A DNA stretch of 64,000 nt from Siniperca chuatsi (GCF_020085105.1 NC_058047.1:3004501-3068500), one strand, 5' to 3'. Positions 22,476 to 35,139 are shown, numbered from the stretch's first letter. Numbers and translations are program-made. The notes: a model not told the origin generated them from the letters alone.

Positions 22476-22959
22476 GTTGAGCAGTAATTATGAATGGTGG
22501 TTATGCTGTTGAATGAAAGTATGCCTGAGGTGTCCTATTTGATTTTAACAAAAACCTGCCAGCCAATCAGAAACCAGTACAGTATATTCTGTGGCAGTGG
22601 CATAAGCTTCAGTACAGTACAGGACTCAAACTCAGATGTCTACATATCAAACAACATCTATCAATATAAAATATTATGCTCCACGTGGGAAAAAGGTGAG
22701 AATGATAAACAGTATGAAACAAATAGCTTGTGAGACTTAAAATCAAAATGAAGAGGACTAGCTGCAAGATATTTAAATAACACAACCAGGAGAACATTCC
22801 CAGCTCCAAGCCTCCTTCTCCTCCCATTACATCCCAGCTGGGCTAATAAAAGGATTTCCAGCTTTGTGTAGAATGGAGGACATCTCCTGTTCCTTTTGAT
22901 GCCTCTATTAAACACTTTTCCAAGGTGAGCTAAACGTCCTCCTCTCTCCTCCTCCTTCC
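22476..22959. other. Intergenic, no gene seen
   Basis: The overlapping frames on both strands have no family resemblance. About 22790-22870 contains CCCATTACATCCCAGC and TAATAAAAGG words but nothing conclusive. Confidence 0.45.
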
Positions 22960-23180
22960 ATCATTTCCCACCTCTTAGCTTCCTATTAACCCTTCCAAAC
23001 CCGCCCCCAGTCCGCCCAAATCTGGGCTCTGGAGGAGACAAGCCAAAATGAATAAGGGGGCCGAGGAGGGTCAGCAGAAAGGCATGATGGGACTTATCAT
23101 GGAGCACATATGGGAATTGTGGGGGATTTGAGTGGGAGCGTAGCGGACACAGAAATGGATCAGCCTGTGACATCATTAAC
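22960..23180. promoter_or_regulatory. Candidate conserved noncoding island
   Basis: GC-balanced, non-repetitive stretch with CCTATTAACCC, a CCCGCCCCC GC-box-like run, CATGATGGG and GGGAATTGTGGGGGATTTG. The last word is loosely similar to the GGGATTGTGGG word shared by the 6.1 and 10.7 kb islands. No coding signature. Confidence 0.3.
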
Positions 23181-24239
23181 CACGGGGAGCTTCCATCCGC
23201 TTGGATTTCTGGGATTTCTGTAAGCCAGTCGGTGAAGGGTTGGGAGAGGCCGACTGGTCGGGGAAGTGGTTGTCCGAGATTGAGAGACCGGAGTGTGTGA
23301 TTGGCCGAAAAGCTGATATTGTGATTGAATGTGAAATTTAAAAAAAATCAAGTTAGAGATAGAAATAGGGAGCCTCAGAGAGAGATTCAGGGATTTTTTT
23401 TTATTTCTGTCCTCTTTGTTCCTGCTTTCTTTTTTGCTCCATACAGTATCACCAAAAATGAATACAAATTTCCCAAATAAACACACTCCCGCCCATGTGA
23501 CTGTGCACCCCAGGCAGAGTTTGGAAGTGTCAGTGGATAAGTTGTCTCTGTCAGCAGGTCTGGCTGCTTGATGGTCGGACTTTGTCGAGGTGTTGTTTTT
23601 TCTCCCTTCGTTAGACTCGGCGTTAATTACTAATCTCACGGTCCAGCGCAGGACACTTGTGCTAACGTTAACTCTCTCTCACTAATGAGGGGGAAACCAG
23701 ACAAACAGAGGGGATTTACAGCACATCACATGCACACTATTTCACAGTCACACACACAAAAACAGACCCACAAACACTTGGAAAAAGAGAAGACAGAAGC
23801 TTCGAGAGAGAGACCAGTGAAGACAAGTACACATACTGTATAAAAACTCATTTGTTGTGTATATAACTACTTACAAAAATATACATGAGTGCATAAGTGT
23901 AAGTAATTGGGTCCAGATTCATGTCTCTTATTAACTTATTTACTTTTATTTGTCTTTTATTTACAGTTTTTTCTTTGTCATTTTGCAACTTGTTTTTTTT
24001 TTAAAGTGCTCTACAAAAAATATAATTAGGCTATTACTAAAAGAGTGCACAAGCCCAACCACTCTTACACTTACATACACACACAATCAGAGAAACACAG
24101 TGCACACACAACGCATGCAGCAGCATGCTAAAATGCTAAACCAGCAAAATGTCTGCCCCATGCCAGATGCAGCATCGGTGTGGGGCAGACATCCACTATG
24201 CATATGTGCACACACACAAATCGTTTTATAATTCTATAC
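23181..24239. other. Intergenic, no gene seen
   Basis: The 159-residue minus frame (23639-23160) lacks any recognisable domain or splice-site pattern, and its composition is not protein-like. The remainder is AT-rich with short CA runs near 23750 and 24080. Confidence 0.45.
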
Positions 24240-25405
24240 TTTTGAGGACCCTCATTGACATAATGCATTTCCTAACGTTAAACTAATCCTAACCTTAACC
24301 CTAAAACCAAGTCTTGACCCTCAAGTGGCACTTTGAAAAGGTGAGGACCAGACAAAATGTTCTCTCTTTCCAAAAAACTCTTCAGTTTGCAAAAATGTCC
24401 TCACATTGTGAGAAATGTCCTGACTTTGCCAAATGTACTCACTTTCCTAAAATGTTCTACTTTTCCAAAGGGACCCGACTAGGGTTGGTGCAAAATGACG
24501 GTATATACGGTGTGATTGTAGAAATGTGTCCACTGGCAGAGATTTGGCAACACTGCTTCCATCACGGGAGCTATCCTTTAGTGTCTCTGCTATATATTCG
24601 GGGCAGGCTATGTGGCAAATCAAGGCTGGATTCTCACGTGATCTCGCAAATCCAGCTGCCTCGCAAGGTAACGTGATTTAGGCAGCAGGACTGCTCACCA
24701 CGTTCTCACGTGACGTGGGAGCGACAGTTGGTGGCGGTAATGCACCTCTAAGCTGGCTTGCCAACAGCCACAGGAGAAGAAGGTGACAAGAAATGGGGAG
24801 AGGAGAGAGAAGTTGTAAATACAGAATCAAAATCAAAATAATCAATCAAAATAATCAAATGTGATGAAGTACGGTATGGTTATTTTTCAAACCATTTCTT
24901 AATTGAATTTACAAAACTATTACTGTATCGTGATATATACCATTCCTGTGATATAAACTTACATATACCGTGATAGAAGATTTTGGCCATATCGCACACC
25001 CCTTGACCCGACCTTCAAAAATGATCTCAATTGCAAAAAATATCCTCATTCTTCAAAAATGTCAAATATGTCTTCATTTTCTAAAATTGTTCCCACTTTC
25101 CAAAAAAACTGTCCACACTTTCCGAAAATGTCTTCATTTTCCAAATATGTACTTAATTTCCAGACATGTCCTCACTTCCTAAAAATGTCCTAAATTTCCA
25201 AAAATGTCTCAGTCTAAAAGAAAAGCCCCCACTTTATGAAAATGTCCTAGTTTTTCAAAAGATGTTTACACTTTCCAAAAACGTCCCCACTTTATAAAAA
25301 TGTCCTCACTTTTTCTAAAAATGCCCTTGACCCAAATAATGCCCTCAGTCACCCAAATGTCCTCCCTCCCAAGGTGTAAAACTCAAATTGGTCCTCACAA
25401 AGACA
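24240..25405 (+). repeat. Interspersed repeat, copy 2, with internal minisatellite expansion
   Basis: Starts TTTGAGGACCCTCATTGACATAATGC and ends GGTCCTCACAAAGACAG plus a CA tail, as in the 20.93-kb copy. Its middle has expanded into more than 20 degenerate units of about 17 bp around AAAATGTCCTCACTTTCC (24350-24470 and 25013-25375). The array is split by a hAT-type insertion at 24480-25004. Confidence 0.8.
24480..25004. mobile_element. 525-bp non-autonomous hAT element with 8-bp target duplication
   Basis: The exact 8-bp direct repeat GACCCGAC flanks it (24472-24479 and 25005-25012). Removing the element plus one repeat restores the surrounding minisatellite. The termini are imperfect inverted repeats: left TAGGGTTGGTGCAAAAT, right (reverse complement) AAGGGGTGTGCGATAT. 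An 8-bp duplication with AGGG-type ends is diagnostic of hAT transposons. The interior has no transposase frame and contains GGTGGCGGTAATGCACCTCTAAGC-like sequence seen in related fish elements. Confidence 0.85.
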
Positions 25406-25579
25406 GAAGCATAACAACAACACACACACCTTCCCCATCCTGTCCCATCCTGTCCCATCCTGCCTCTGTGTGCTGCCCCCTGAGGGACACCACAATTAAT
25501 GACCCTGCTGATGACCGCATCAGTGCTGGTGGGGCAGGCGACGTCCTCTGAGAGAGTACATCGTGACCAGAGGTGAGGT

Positions 25580-25589
25580 CTGTGTGTGT

Positions 25590-25645
<56 letters not shown>
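25580..25645. repeat. (GT)n microsatellite
   Basis: About 64 bp of GT interrupted once by CAC near 25591. Confidence 0.95.
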
Positions 25646-25648
<3 letters not shown>

Positions 25649-25914
25649 ATCAGGTCGGTGCATATGGAAGAGCTGAGAGAGGCACCTCTGGTCCCAGGTG
25701 ATGTCACAGCGCTGTCGTGGCTGCACGTGTGTTAGCTCACGCTTGTGTGTGTTGTCCACACTTTACTCGCTCGTTTCCCAGCGCCAGGTGACGGGTGTGT
25801 ATCGACGGGCCGAGCGTCTGTTTTTGCTGAGGTATGTGTGGACGTACGTGTGTGTCGGAGGCAGACGCAGCATTTTAAAGCTTGGGCTTCAGCACAAAGG
25901 GAGCTGCGCTAGCT

Positions 25915-26080
25915 AACCATCAGCGCTTTAGCTGCAGCGTCCAGCTCTGAAGGGGGCGGGGGGTGTCGGGCCGCCTCCCCCGCCAGGATGCTCCCTGCCC
26001 CCCTCTGTGGCCCCGGAGCCTGGCAGGGTGATGAAGGAGAGGCTGTCAATAAGAAAACAGGCCACGCAGAGGTTCAAACA
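25915..26080. promoter_or_regulatory. GC-rich candidate regulatory island
   Basis: Unique GC-rich sequence (GGGGGCGGGGGGTG, CCGCCTCCCCCGCC) giving way to CTGTCAATAAGAAAACAGGCC. TGTCAA is a TALE-type and AATAA a posterior-homeobox-like word. It contains no start-stop or splice pattern of an exon. Confidence 0.35.
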
Positions 26081-27369
26081 AACTGCTGTTAGAGACACAA
26101 ACTAACAAGCCTCAGGCCAAGGCCTCTTCTTCATCTCTCTTCTTCTCTGTTCTTCTTCTTCTCTGGTCTTCAACGTCTGCTTTTTAGTTGCTCAAAGGGT
26201 CCTTTTATCATGCACGTCACAGATTCCACCTTCTTCAGCACTTTGTGCGTTTGATTACACCTGTTTATGTGCTGGTGATGTTGTTTGCTCAGCCACTCTG
26301 TTGTGTGTGTAAGTGTGTAAGCGTTCACGTCGCTGGTGTGTATGTGTGTGTGTTCTCTTAAAATCAACCTGCTGACACAAGGTCTGTCCAGTTTAGATAC
26401 CGAGCACCGAGGGCATTGCTGAACTTGAAACTCTCCTGTATTTCTTTAAAGTTTACACTGACATAAGTGCTCACATTTACACTCGCTCAGCTCCTTCATG
26501 TACACATCGCCTCGGTGTGTGTTTTAGCTGCAGGCTGGACTGACATTTCCGGCCAGTACGGACACACTATCTGGTCTAATATATGAAAAATATGGATCCA
26601 GATGGCTAAAACTGAAGTGGTTCACCAAAACAGCATGTTGATTCAACAACTGTCATCATCCTGTCATCCTCTAATACTGCTGTAAGTTCATTCCCACATC
26701 CATCTTTCAGGAATCACCACCGTATCACTGTAGAAGGGACCTCCCGTGGCAAACTGGTCCCAGATGAGGCACCAGACTAAAGGACAATCACTCCGACAGC
26801 GTGTTTTGTTTCTGACATCCCTCGTACATTGGTATCTCAACAGATTCGCTTCTATTTCTGCAAATATAGTATATAGAATATATACTGTATGTATATAAAC
26901 CATCAGATTATCTGACCTGAAATTTTACAGATCAAAATAGCCAGCTTGAACGTAATTTTTGTCTGGATCTTTTCTGGATTTTCAGAAAACATCCAGCAAA
27001 AAGCAGTAGAATTTTGTCTTCAACATGGCTAAAACACACAGTACAGAAAATAAAAACATGTTGGATAAAAAAAAGATAAATACGGTTTTGCAAGAAGTAG
27101 CATGGTGCAAAATATGTGCACGTGTTAGCATGCAAAGTCCTTCTGCATGGAAGTTTGAATGAATTACTTTTTGAAGGTGGTTGTCAAGGCCAGGTGGTTG
27201 TCAAGGCCGGTGACTTGATGAAAGGGGTATAAAAGGTCCCGTGTGATGAGGATGGGCTCACGCGGGTGGCAAGGAGAGGAATGGTGGCCGGTTGTGTTAC
27301 CAGTCAGCTTGCAGGGGAAGACGTTGGTGGCCTGAACCCTGCATAAAAAACCTAGCGCGTGTCCCCTGC
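26081..27369. other. Intergenic; small direct duplication
   Basis: No exon seen. About 27175-27210 has a tandem duplication of GGTGGTTGTCAAGGCC. Otherwise it is unique AT-rich sequence. Confidence 0.5.
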
Positions 27370-27530
27370 AGTGAGTCCCGTGTGTCCTGTGACCTTAGAT
27401 GCTGCCCATGATTAGTTTTTATGAGGCCTAATGAGTGCTTATGCATTCTCTGACCAGCTCTGATTAATATTGATGAGATCCCGGGATTGCTGACATGCAC
27501 CTTTCCAGAAAGGCTTGATTATGACCCGTG
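27370..27530. promoter_or_regulatory. Candidate conserved noncoding element, homeobox-site rich
   Basis: Within 130 bp there are ATGATTAG, CCTAATGAG, TTATGCAT, TGATTAATATTGATGAG and TTGATTATGACC, a dense set of TAAT/ATTA and GATTA cores. There is also TTGCTGACATGCA (TGCTGAC at 27488-27494, a half Maf-recognition element). The sequence is unique, balanced in composition and non-coding. It is the most enhancer-like stretch in the left desert by eye. Confidence 0.45.
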
Positions 27531-27775
27531 CATGTAAACACACGAGTCGGCTTGAGGAGGGACGAGAGGGACAGCCAGGTGGTGCTTTTCAGCCTGAACA
27601 TCCCAACGCTGTATAACAAGTCTCATCACAGTGCAGACAAATTAAGCTGTGATGAAAGAGGGGAAACACTATATCTTCTTTTTTTTAAGAATAGAAGGAT
27701 TGCATTTACCACATTTTCACTAAAATGTGAAATGCTACCACCCCAGCCCACACCAGGTATCCCCATTGTCCTGTT

Positions 27776-27812
<37 letters not shown>

Positions 27813-29449
27813 CACCAATTAACTATATTTGTAGTCCAGTATTTTGAATCTGGAAATTTGTGTTGTCTTGAATTGTGAAAAATTCAAATTGTAGAAATAT
27901 CATTTACATTGTAAAGTTTAGCCATCTTTTGTTTTAATACCAGGAGCTCTAGTGCATATTTAGCAGCTTATTTGCGCCCTTTCTCCAACTTTTTGTTACT
28001 GGAAAGCGTTTTGCCAGCAGCCAACATTGCAAAAGGATCTTGTTTACTAATCTGTGGTGATTGTAGGTTTCAACAGCATATTAGCTTATGTGAATCCAGT
28101 ACCAAATCTGCTCATCAAATCTATTTTGGTTCAGCTTTCAACATTTGCCAGTAACTAAAGATAAGAATAAGTAAAATCCAAATATTCAATTTAAACCACC
28201 TATTGTTGGTTAATAAGGCAGAAAAACTGCAGTTTTTAGTGGCAGCCTAATTAATGCGTACAACCCGTAGCTACTGTACGACCTGAAAATGAACGAAACC
28301 TGAAAATGTTGAGGACATGAAGTCCTCGTAAAACTCTATTTTAACTGATCGGTCACATAATGAGCCTCAAGTTTATGCTAAAAGAAACTTCATATTGAAT
28401 CTTTTTAATCTTAATGTGAGTGTGCTTGGTAAGAGGCAGAAAATGCATGAATGATCTCATTCAGGTGAGTGTTTAGTGTCATTCACTCACTCACTCACTC
28501 ACTCACAGGTACCTGGATTGAGCCCCGCCTTCAATAATTCAACAAAATGGAAGGTAGAAATGGACTGTCCACATTAGAGCCACCTGTCCATCACAGACCT
28601 GTCACAGCAGGACGATGGTTCACTCACATTTACCCTGCATCACATTTAAATCCACTGACTGTATCTATTAATTAGTAGCTCTCCCATTAGTGAAGGTAAG
28701 AGCATTAAAATAAAATGTTTCTACCTGTGCAAACACAGAACAAACACTCACTATGTTCCAGGATTTATACAGCAGGTGTGTCTGTGTCTATCAGCTGTTT
28801 GTGACTCACTTTGTATTACAGAGAGACCAAACTAAAGGGAAACTAGGAGATTAAGAGAGAGAGAAAAGTAAGGTGGAATGACAGGTGCGGAAAAGGGAGG
28901 CCTGAATAATTCAGTGAGTGGTCTGGCAAGATTTCATCTCTCTGTTGATCACTCTCTTCATATTTCCTGCCCCTGCTGCTTTTAACTTCCCTCTTCATCC
29001 TCCAGTGTTAAATCTGGCATCTGATTTTCATTTAGTACACTGGGTTAAGTCACATTTTAAACATTTGATTATTATTTAAATATGTCTAATTAATCTTGTT
29101 TGTAATTTTTAAAATGTTAGTAATTTGTACTATTTTCTGAAACCCTGTTGTGTTCTGGTCTTCCATTTCTTTGTGCCTTAGTTTTTTTTTTCTTGGGAAA
29201 TTCCAACAACACCCCAAACATGATGATGCCTTTAGAATAAAGTAATATTTAGGAAAGTTGAACTATTCATATTACAGCACATAAAGAACATTTGAACATC
29301 TGAATTAACCTGAGACCTGGCATACAGTATTTGGTGTGTACTTTTACTTTATCCATTAGCTAAAGGAAGGTCTTTTGTCCACCTTTCACATTATTATTTA
29401 GTTAGTATTTCTTGACTAACATTGTGATGAAATTTGACATTCAGTATTT
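27531..29449. other. Intergenic with (GT)n and (ACTC)n
   Basis: Contains a (GT)n at 27778-27810 and an (ACTC)n run at 28483-28507. No exon or RNA gene. Several TTTAAA-rich stretches are unremarkable. Confidence 0.55.
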
Positions 29450-29500
29450 GAGCGTGACCTTGGGAACAGCAGTTTGACAAAATAATCTATTTCAAGGAAC
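29450..29500 (+). repeat. Short R1 repeat fragment
   Basis: GTGACCTTGGGAACAGCAGTTTGACAAAATAATCT-type sequence, the left part of the R1 family. It breaks off after TTTCAAGG. Confidence 0.6.
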
Positions 29501-29669
29501 AAGCAGTTGATGGTATAACCCCGGCACGATGTGGGACCAGGATTGATATTGCTAAATCAACAGGGACCACAGGAAGTATCTTATTGACATACCCTTACAT
29601 GGTTCAGGCTGTTCTGGTTCACTTTTCATAGTTATACCTACGAAAACTAATGCACTATAATTCGTATGT

Positions 29670-29925
29670 AACCCACGTAATCGTTACATTTATTATTAGG
29701 CGGCGACCTCTAGCGGCCTCAGTAATTATGACGGGAGCAAAGGAGGAAGTCACATGAGGAATATAATATAAAGGGGTCAAACACAGGACTTTCACCCTGA
29801 AAGGGTTCGTGTCCCGTGTGAAACCAAAAGTCAATGTTAACTTATTTTAAGTTACGCTTACTTATTTTAAGTTACGTAACCTACGTAAGTTAAGTCGCGT
29901 GATTTGACTTAACTTACACTGTCAT
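29670..29925 (+). repeat. Interspersed repeat with internal direct duplication
   Basis: Contains GGACTTTCACCCTGAAAGGG, GTGTCCCGTGTGAAACCAAA and two direct copies of ACTTATTTTAAGTTACG (about 29842 and 29866). I recognise the CAGGACTTTCACCCTGAA module as a recurrent teleost repeat. Class is not determined. Confidence 0.55.
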
Positions 29926-30150
29926 TGTTGGGTGCATGGACGGCACAGGGGTAAAGTTCCCGTCCACTATTACAAAGACCTGAAGTTTCATTCCCAGTCG
30001 TGGTAGGCCTACCTCGAGCTTGGTCATCTTGGTCGTGCATTCCAACAAACACGATTGGCCGCGTTAGTGGGTGGGAAGCCAGTGAGGGATCATGTCCTTG
30101 ACTCCTACTGGTTAGGTGGGACGTCTATACGGTGGGCAGTAGAACTGGGG
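29926..30150 (+). mobile_element. tRNA-derived SINE (diverged)
   Basis: The head GGACGGCACAGGGGTAAAG has a degenerate A-box. A degenerate B-box, GTTTCATTCCCAG, lies about 40 bp further on. The body words GAGCTTGGTCATCTTGGTCG, TGCATTCCAACAAACACGAT and TTGGCCGCGTTAGTGGGTGG match a teleost SINE body I recognise. It lies immediately after another repeat. Target duplication not found. Confidence 0.65.
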
Positions 30151-31749
30151 GGTAGAACAATACAAAGGTAGGTTTAGCAGAGACAAGGACTGCAGTGAAG
30201 AGGGGACTGGAAATTCTTAAATTGTGAGAACATCATTTAAAAACAAATAAAATAAAAGAACACTGTTACCATCACTATATTAGCTAAGCACTGTTGCTAG
30301 CTGTTCATGTGTGACTGTGACAAGTGTTAATCATCAAATGTACTGTTCACTTATGGAAATAATGTTAAACCTTGACTGTCCCAGTTTCAGTTTTCGTTGT
30401 TAACAGACAGAGCTCATGGAAAACAAAAATATATTTTAACACAATAAACTTTACAGCTAATAATACCAACACAGAAAATGCCATTTAAGTCACTTATTGT
30501 ATCAACACTACTTTGCCAAGAACGCACTGCCAGTTAAATTAGCTGAAAGCAGCAGAAAAATTACGCTACAAAACAAAATGACTCATTTAACTGGACAGTT
30601 ATAAATCATGGGTTACTATGATTTATTAGGATGTATATTCGTGAGATATTTAAAATGATAACAATTGCAGCAGAGGGTAGAGACTTCAAATGTCTCAACA
30701 CTGAGAAAATAGTCTGAGAGCATGTGCATCTGCAGAAAAGTGTGACGACAAATATGTCTTTTCTACCTTTTTATCTATTCACTTATTTTGGTCTATTTTA
30801 GTTTCTAACTTCTACTTTCTGGTCTTTTTCATTCCCACTACCTCCTCCACCTTGTCTTTCCTCTCATCATGTCTTTCTCCTGTGTGTTTAATGCCTGCTG
30901 ACTGTGCATTTCCTCATCAGAGTTGATACTCACTTTACACACATACAAGGCTCTCTCACACACACAAACACACACACACACACACACACACAAAACATAG
31001 GTGTTTAGTCTCTGTGGAATCTGAGTCACAGCACAATAAGCATCATGGGAAATAAACTCCTAATTGGAGACAGGAAGAGAGAAACCCTGGTGATGTGCCA
31101 ATGACACTGCTGCAGTTTATATCTTTGTTTAGAAAACAAGAAAATGTATATGTGGTTGAGAAGTATGAAGCACTGAAAAAAGTGAATAAAGATAGACAAG
31201 GAGAAAGAAAAGTGAAAGAAACACTAAACACATAAAAAGAGAAGGAGGGGACGCCTGAGGAAGGAGATAAAGATTAATGACATGCACACACGCTGGAGGC
31301 GTTTCACTCATTACCTGCAGGAGGTGAGAAGGAGCGGGAAAGTAGTGTTTAATGGGAAATGTTACTTCTGCAACCTGTGAGGCTCAGGTTGGCTCAGTTT
31401 GCCTGCTGAGTTTCTGCTCAGACACTGAACATCAAAAACTAGGGTTGAATTTCGGGATCAGATCATTTGAGTAGCCTTAAAATGTATCAGATGTGAGCTC
31501 AGTGATCATCCTGCAATCATTTTAAAATAAGAGAAGTGAATTGAGAGGAGCTGGAAGTGCTCCAGTACTTCTGTGCAGCGTCTCCGACAGATTGCCAGAT
31601 ACGGTCAGTAAGCGCAGGTTTTGGTTTCGGTCTCTGTACAGGAACGATGGTACCAGACCTGGTAACCTCACTGAGATGCCATCAGGAAGCTGAGCACAGT
31701 CCCTGCTCCCAGCTGGTGCTCGCCAAGAGATAGTTCCAGGCCGTAACTC
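30151..31749. other. Intergenic with (CA)n
   Basis: Contains a (CA)n at about 30957-30992. The minus frames at 30838-31311 are low-complexity shadows. No exon supported. Confidence 0.5.
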
Positions 31750-32520
31750 TACCTAAAACCACAAATTGTCATTTTTACATTTGGTTTTGTGTAAGGATCA
31801 AACAAACAAGATACAACATGTTCATTAGTGAGCTTCAGTCAGTCCACCACTTTCGTCCAGACTGAAATGATGGTGACAGATGTAACCTCAAAATGCTTAG
31901 AGGATATAGAAATCAAAAATGCATGACACATATGAGACTAAAATTTCACTGACTAAAACTAAAAAAAAAAGATCAAATGACTAAAATTTGACTAAAACTA
32001 AAGTACATTTTCGTCTAAGACTAAAACTAAATCAAAATTAGGTGCCAAAATTAACACTGATGATTTGCCATGAAACTGTTAAACAGACATTTATGGTCCC
32101 CAGAGGATGAATCCTACAGACTTTGGTGACCCCCTGACTTTTCCTCTAATCAGGTCAGCATTTGACTTAGTCCAGTACTTTGGTTTCTAACTAAATTCCT
32201 GCAAAACTAATGACATTCCCATACTATTGAGTGCGGAAGAGCAAATTAAATATTACTAACACGCTAAAATAAGTGACCATGGTAAACATTATACCTGCTA
32301 AACATTTGCATGTTAGCATTGCCATTCTGAGTATGTTAGCATATAGCTCAAACCACCGCTGTGCCTAAGTACAATCTCACAGAGCCGCTAGCATGGCTTC
32401 TTAGTCTTGTTGAAAATGGACAGAGCCAGGCTATGTTTCCCTCATGTTTTTGGTCTTTATGCTAAGCTAGCCTAACCACCTCCTGGCTTTAGCTCCATAT
32501 TTAAAATATTTATTCATAAT
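31750..32520. repeat. Composite of three common teleost interspersed repeats
   Basis: Segment 1 (about 31755-31835) has AAACCACAAATTGTCATTTT and AACAAACAAGATACAACATG. Segment 2 (about 31935-32050) has GACTAAAACTAAA units ending CCAAAATTAACACTG. Segment 3 (about 32060-32520) has TTATGGTCCCCAGAGGATGA, TTATACCTGCTAAACATTTG, CACCGCTGTGCCTAAGTACA, then GGACAGAGCCAGGCTATG and TTATGCTAAGCTAGCCTAAC. The last words are the reverse complement of the element at 56.6 kb. All are diverged and non-coding. Confidence 0.7.
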
Positions 32521-33814
32521 AAAATATTGAACTTCCTTTAAAAGTAGTTTCAATTAAACACAACTTCAGTACTTTTGAATACATAGAAATAATGCTTAGT
32601 ATACTTATTACTTAAGTACACTTTCAGAAAATAAGCTTGAGTACGCATCTTTTATTATTTTACACAATTTCTGGTGGTAAACATGGAACTTTGTGACTTT
32701 ATGAGTTGACGAGGACCAACTCCAACCATCATTAGTTTCAGTCTCTTTGAGGCTGAAGAGGTTCAGGATAACGGTACAATGAATTCTTTACAGACCATTA
32801 CAATTGGGGAGAGGCCCTCAGGTGTCTAAAGGCCACACCTTCATTGGCTGAATCCTTCAAAGGAGGCAGAGCCTGGACTGGGGCGATGGTGTGAAATGTG
32901 TCTCTAAACATGTCAACTGTGGCGATTTGCGGGTGTTATGATACTCCCTGAAACAGGAGTTATTAATTAAAAAACATTGTGGATACAAGCTCTTAGTATT
33001 AATGTGCATGCAGCGTGTTTGTGTTTCACTCTGCCTTGCTGGAGTGAGAACTATCTCCTTGGTAACCCAGCACCTTTCCCCTCTCTCTCTCCTGAAGTTG
33101 ACCTCCCACTGAGTGCACTGACACCCCCGTCACATCCCATCCACCCCATCCGAACACACACACACACACACACGCTGCATGCTTCATGAATATTTAATCA
33201 GAACTGGTCTTATGACATGCAGTATCAGACCAGTGCAGAAACATCCCATCTGAGCCCCACTGACTGAGACTGATTATTAACCTGCCAGAGTGCAGAAGGG
33301 ACACACACACATACAAATATACTATGAATGTATAATTATATATTTGTTGAAATATTTTTTTTTTATTGTGTGAACAAATTACTTATCCATGGCACAAATA
33401 AATAGCATATTTCCACTGAATTTGTATGCAATAATGTCACCTCTAAAATTCGTCTGAATACACTTTTAGACCACTGAGACAACAGGATGCTCTCATTCCA
33501 TCTCTGCACCTCTTTCAACAGATCACCCCTGTGGGAAGATGAAATACGTAGATGGATTGGCAGAGATGTGTCCAATTACTCTGACAAAAGGGAATAATTC
33601 ATATGTTGACAGATGACATGTGAGGGTTTATATTCACCTTTCACATGTTGATGATTCAGCCTTTTCCTCTGATTCAAATCTACTGATGGATGTCATTAGT
33701 GACTTGTTTCTAATAGAGTAAATTCCAATTTCAAAGTTTTCTGGAGAAGGAGCCAGACACAACTGCAGCCAAGTAAACATGTTTCATGGAATCTGAAAGC
33801 GAACCAATTTTAAT
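32521..33814. other. Intergenic, no gene seen
   Basis: AT-rich with short CA runs (about 33156-33172 and 33300). No exon or other element can be supported. Confidence 0.5.
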
Positions 33815-33935
33815 GATTGAATTTTTGACAAAAAAAATTCTAATCACAAGGTTCACTTACTTGGTTTGGACGCTTTTAGCCACATCTCATGGCCTTCCTC
33901 AGCATAGGGATTTGCTCTTCTGTCATGGTTTAGGC
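33815..33935 (+). repeat. R1 repeat copy
   Basis: TTGACAAAAAAAATTCTAATCACAAGGTTCACTTACTTGGTTTGGACGCTTTTAG-type sequence, then CCTTCCTCAGCATAGGG and CTGTCATGG, matching the order seen in the 22-kb copies but diverged. Confidence 0.6.
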
Positions 33936-35139
33936 GTTATCACGGGACCTGATCAGGAAAGTCATGTGATTGTTTTATTGGGTATTTATAAATCATAAAC
34001 AGCTTGTCATTAGTGGTGAATGCAACATAATTTTAATAATTAATTAATAAGAATTAATTGTTTGTGTCAGATATGGTTTTTCTACAAAATAAGTTCAGTT
34101 ATCTCAATAAAAATTCTCAAAATTGCATCCACCCCTTCTACTGTACCTCCAGAATCTATGAATGGAAGCAAATACTTTTCATTTTAAAAGTCCAGCGGCT
34201 GGACACAATCTCTCCTACTTCACTGTCAAGCCCATTTTCAGTGTTTGTACACTGGAGGCTTCAAGTTTCCACATCACATTTATGTAAGTAGCATACTTAC
34301 ACAAGTGATGTCATAAAATCATTTTGTATGAACATGTCTTACAGTGAGATGAGCACAGAGAAAGTTTCCTCCTCTGCACAGTGAAGCTCAAACATCCAAG
34401 CGAAGTTACAATAAGCCAAACACATTTGAGTGGTGTTTTAAGCTAATTGATTTGATGTTATTTACAAAAATGCACCATGGGAGTCGCAGTTGACTGATCT
34501 CTTTAAGTCTTTATGTCCACAGGTTTCTACCTTTGACAGTTTCACACAGTTGTTCATCTTTTGTTCGGAGAGTTTCATGACCATCTAAGTTCTTCAACTG
34601 TTAGTCACCTAACATGTTGAAAATTAATTAGATTTACTGCAGGAACTCTGGATGCCAGAAAAAACTCCTCCCACTTAGCGACTTCATTAACACTTGTGTT
34701 TGTCCTTCCCTCTCTGGCCGTCCTGACCACAGCCCTGCATCCTCGTCCCCTCTGTCCTTCCCTTCATTTCCACTGGATTTCCCACTGCTGTCACTCATTC
34801 CTCGTTCTCCTCAGATAACCATGGTGGTCCGGTGGTCTGACAAGATGCGGAAGATGAATCTGTCTCATCAGGAGTAGGGTGAGCTCCCTCTCCAGGGGGG
34901 ATTCCCACCCGCTCCCCTCCTGACAGGTTTGATGAATCTCCACTTCTCCTCTACTCCGGACGCAAATCCTCAGGTTTTAACCAAACGCACCACTGCTCCA
35001 TCTTTCAAAGGAGCCGGAGACGCACTGTGGGACATTTCACTAATGAGAGCAGTGACATTTCAACCTCAACTTCAGCCCATCTCAACCTGACAGGCTGCAG
35101 ATGTGACTCGTCCTTCTGCTCTGTGGACAAAGTCAACAG
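33936..35139. other. Intergenic; GC-richer unique stretch
   Basis: About 34680-35110 is GC-balanced and unique (for example CAGATAACCATGGTGGTCCG) and may be regulatory. I see no open frame with gene-like features. Confidence 0.4.
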
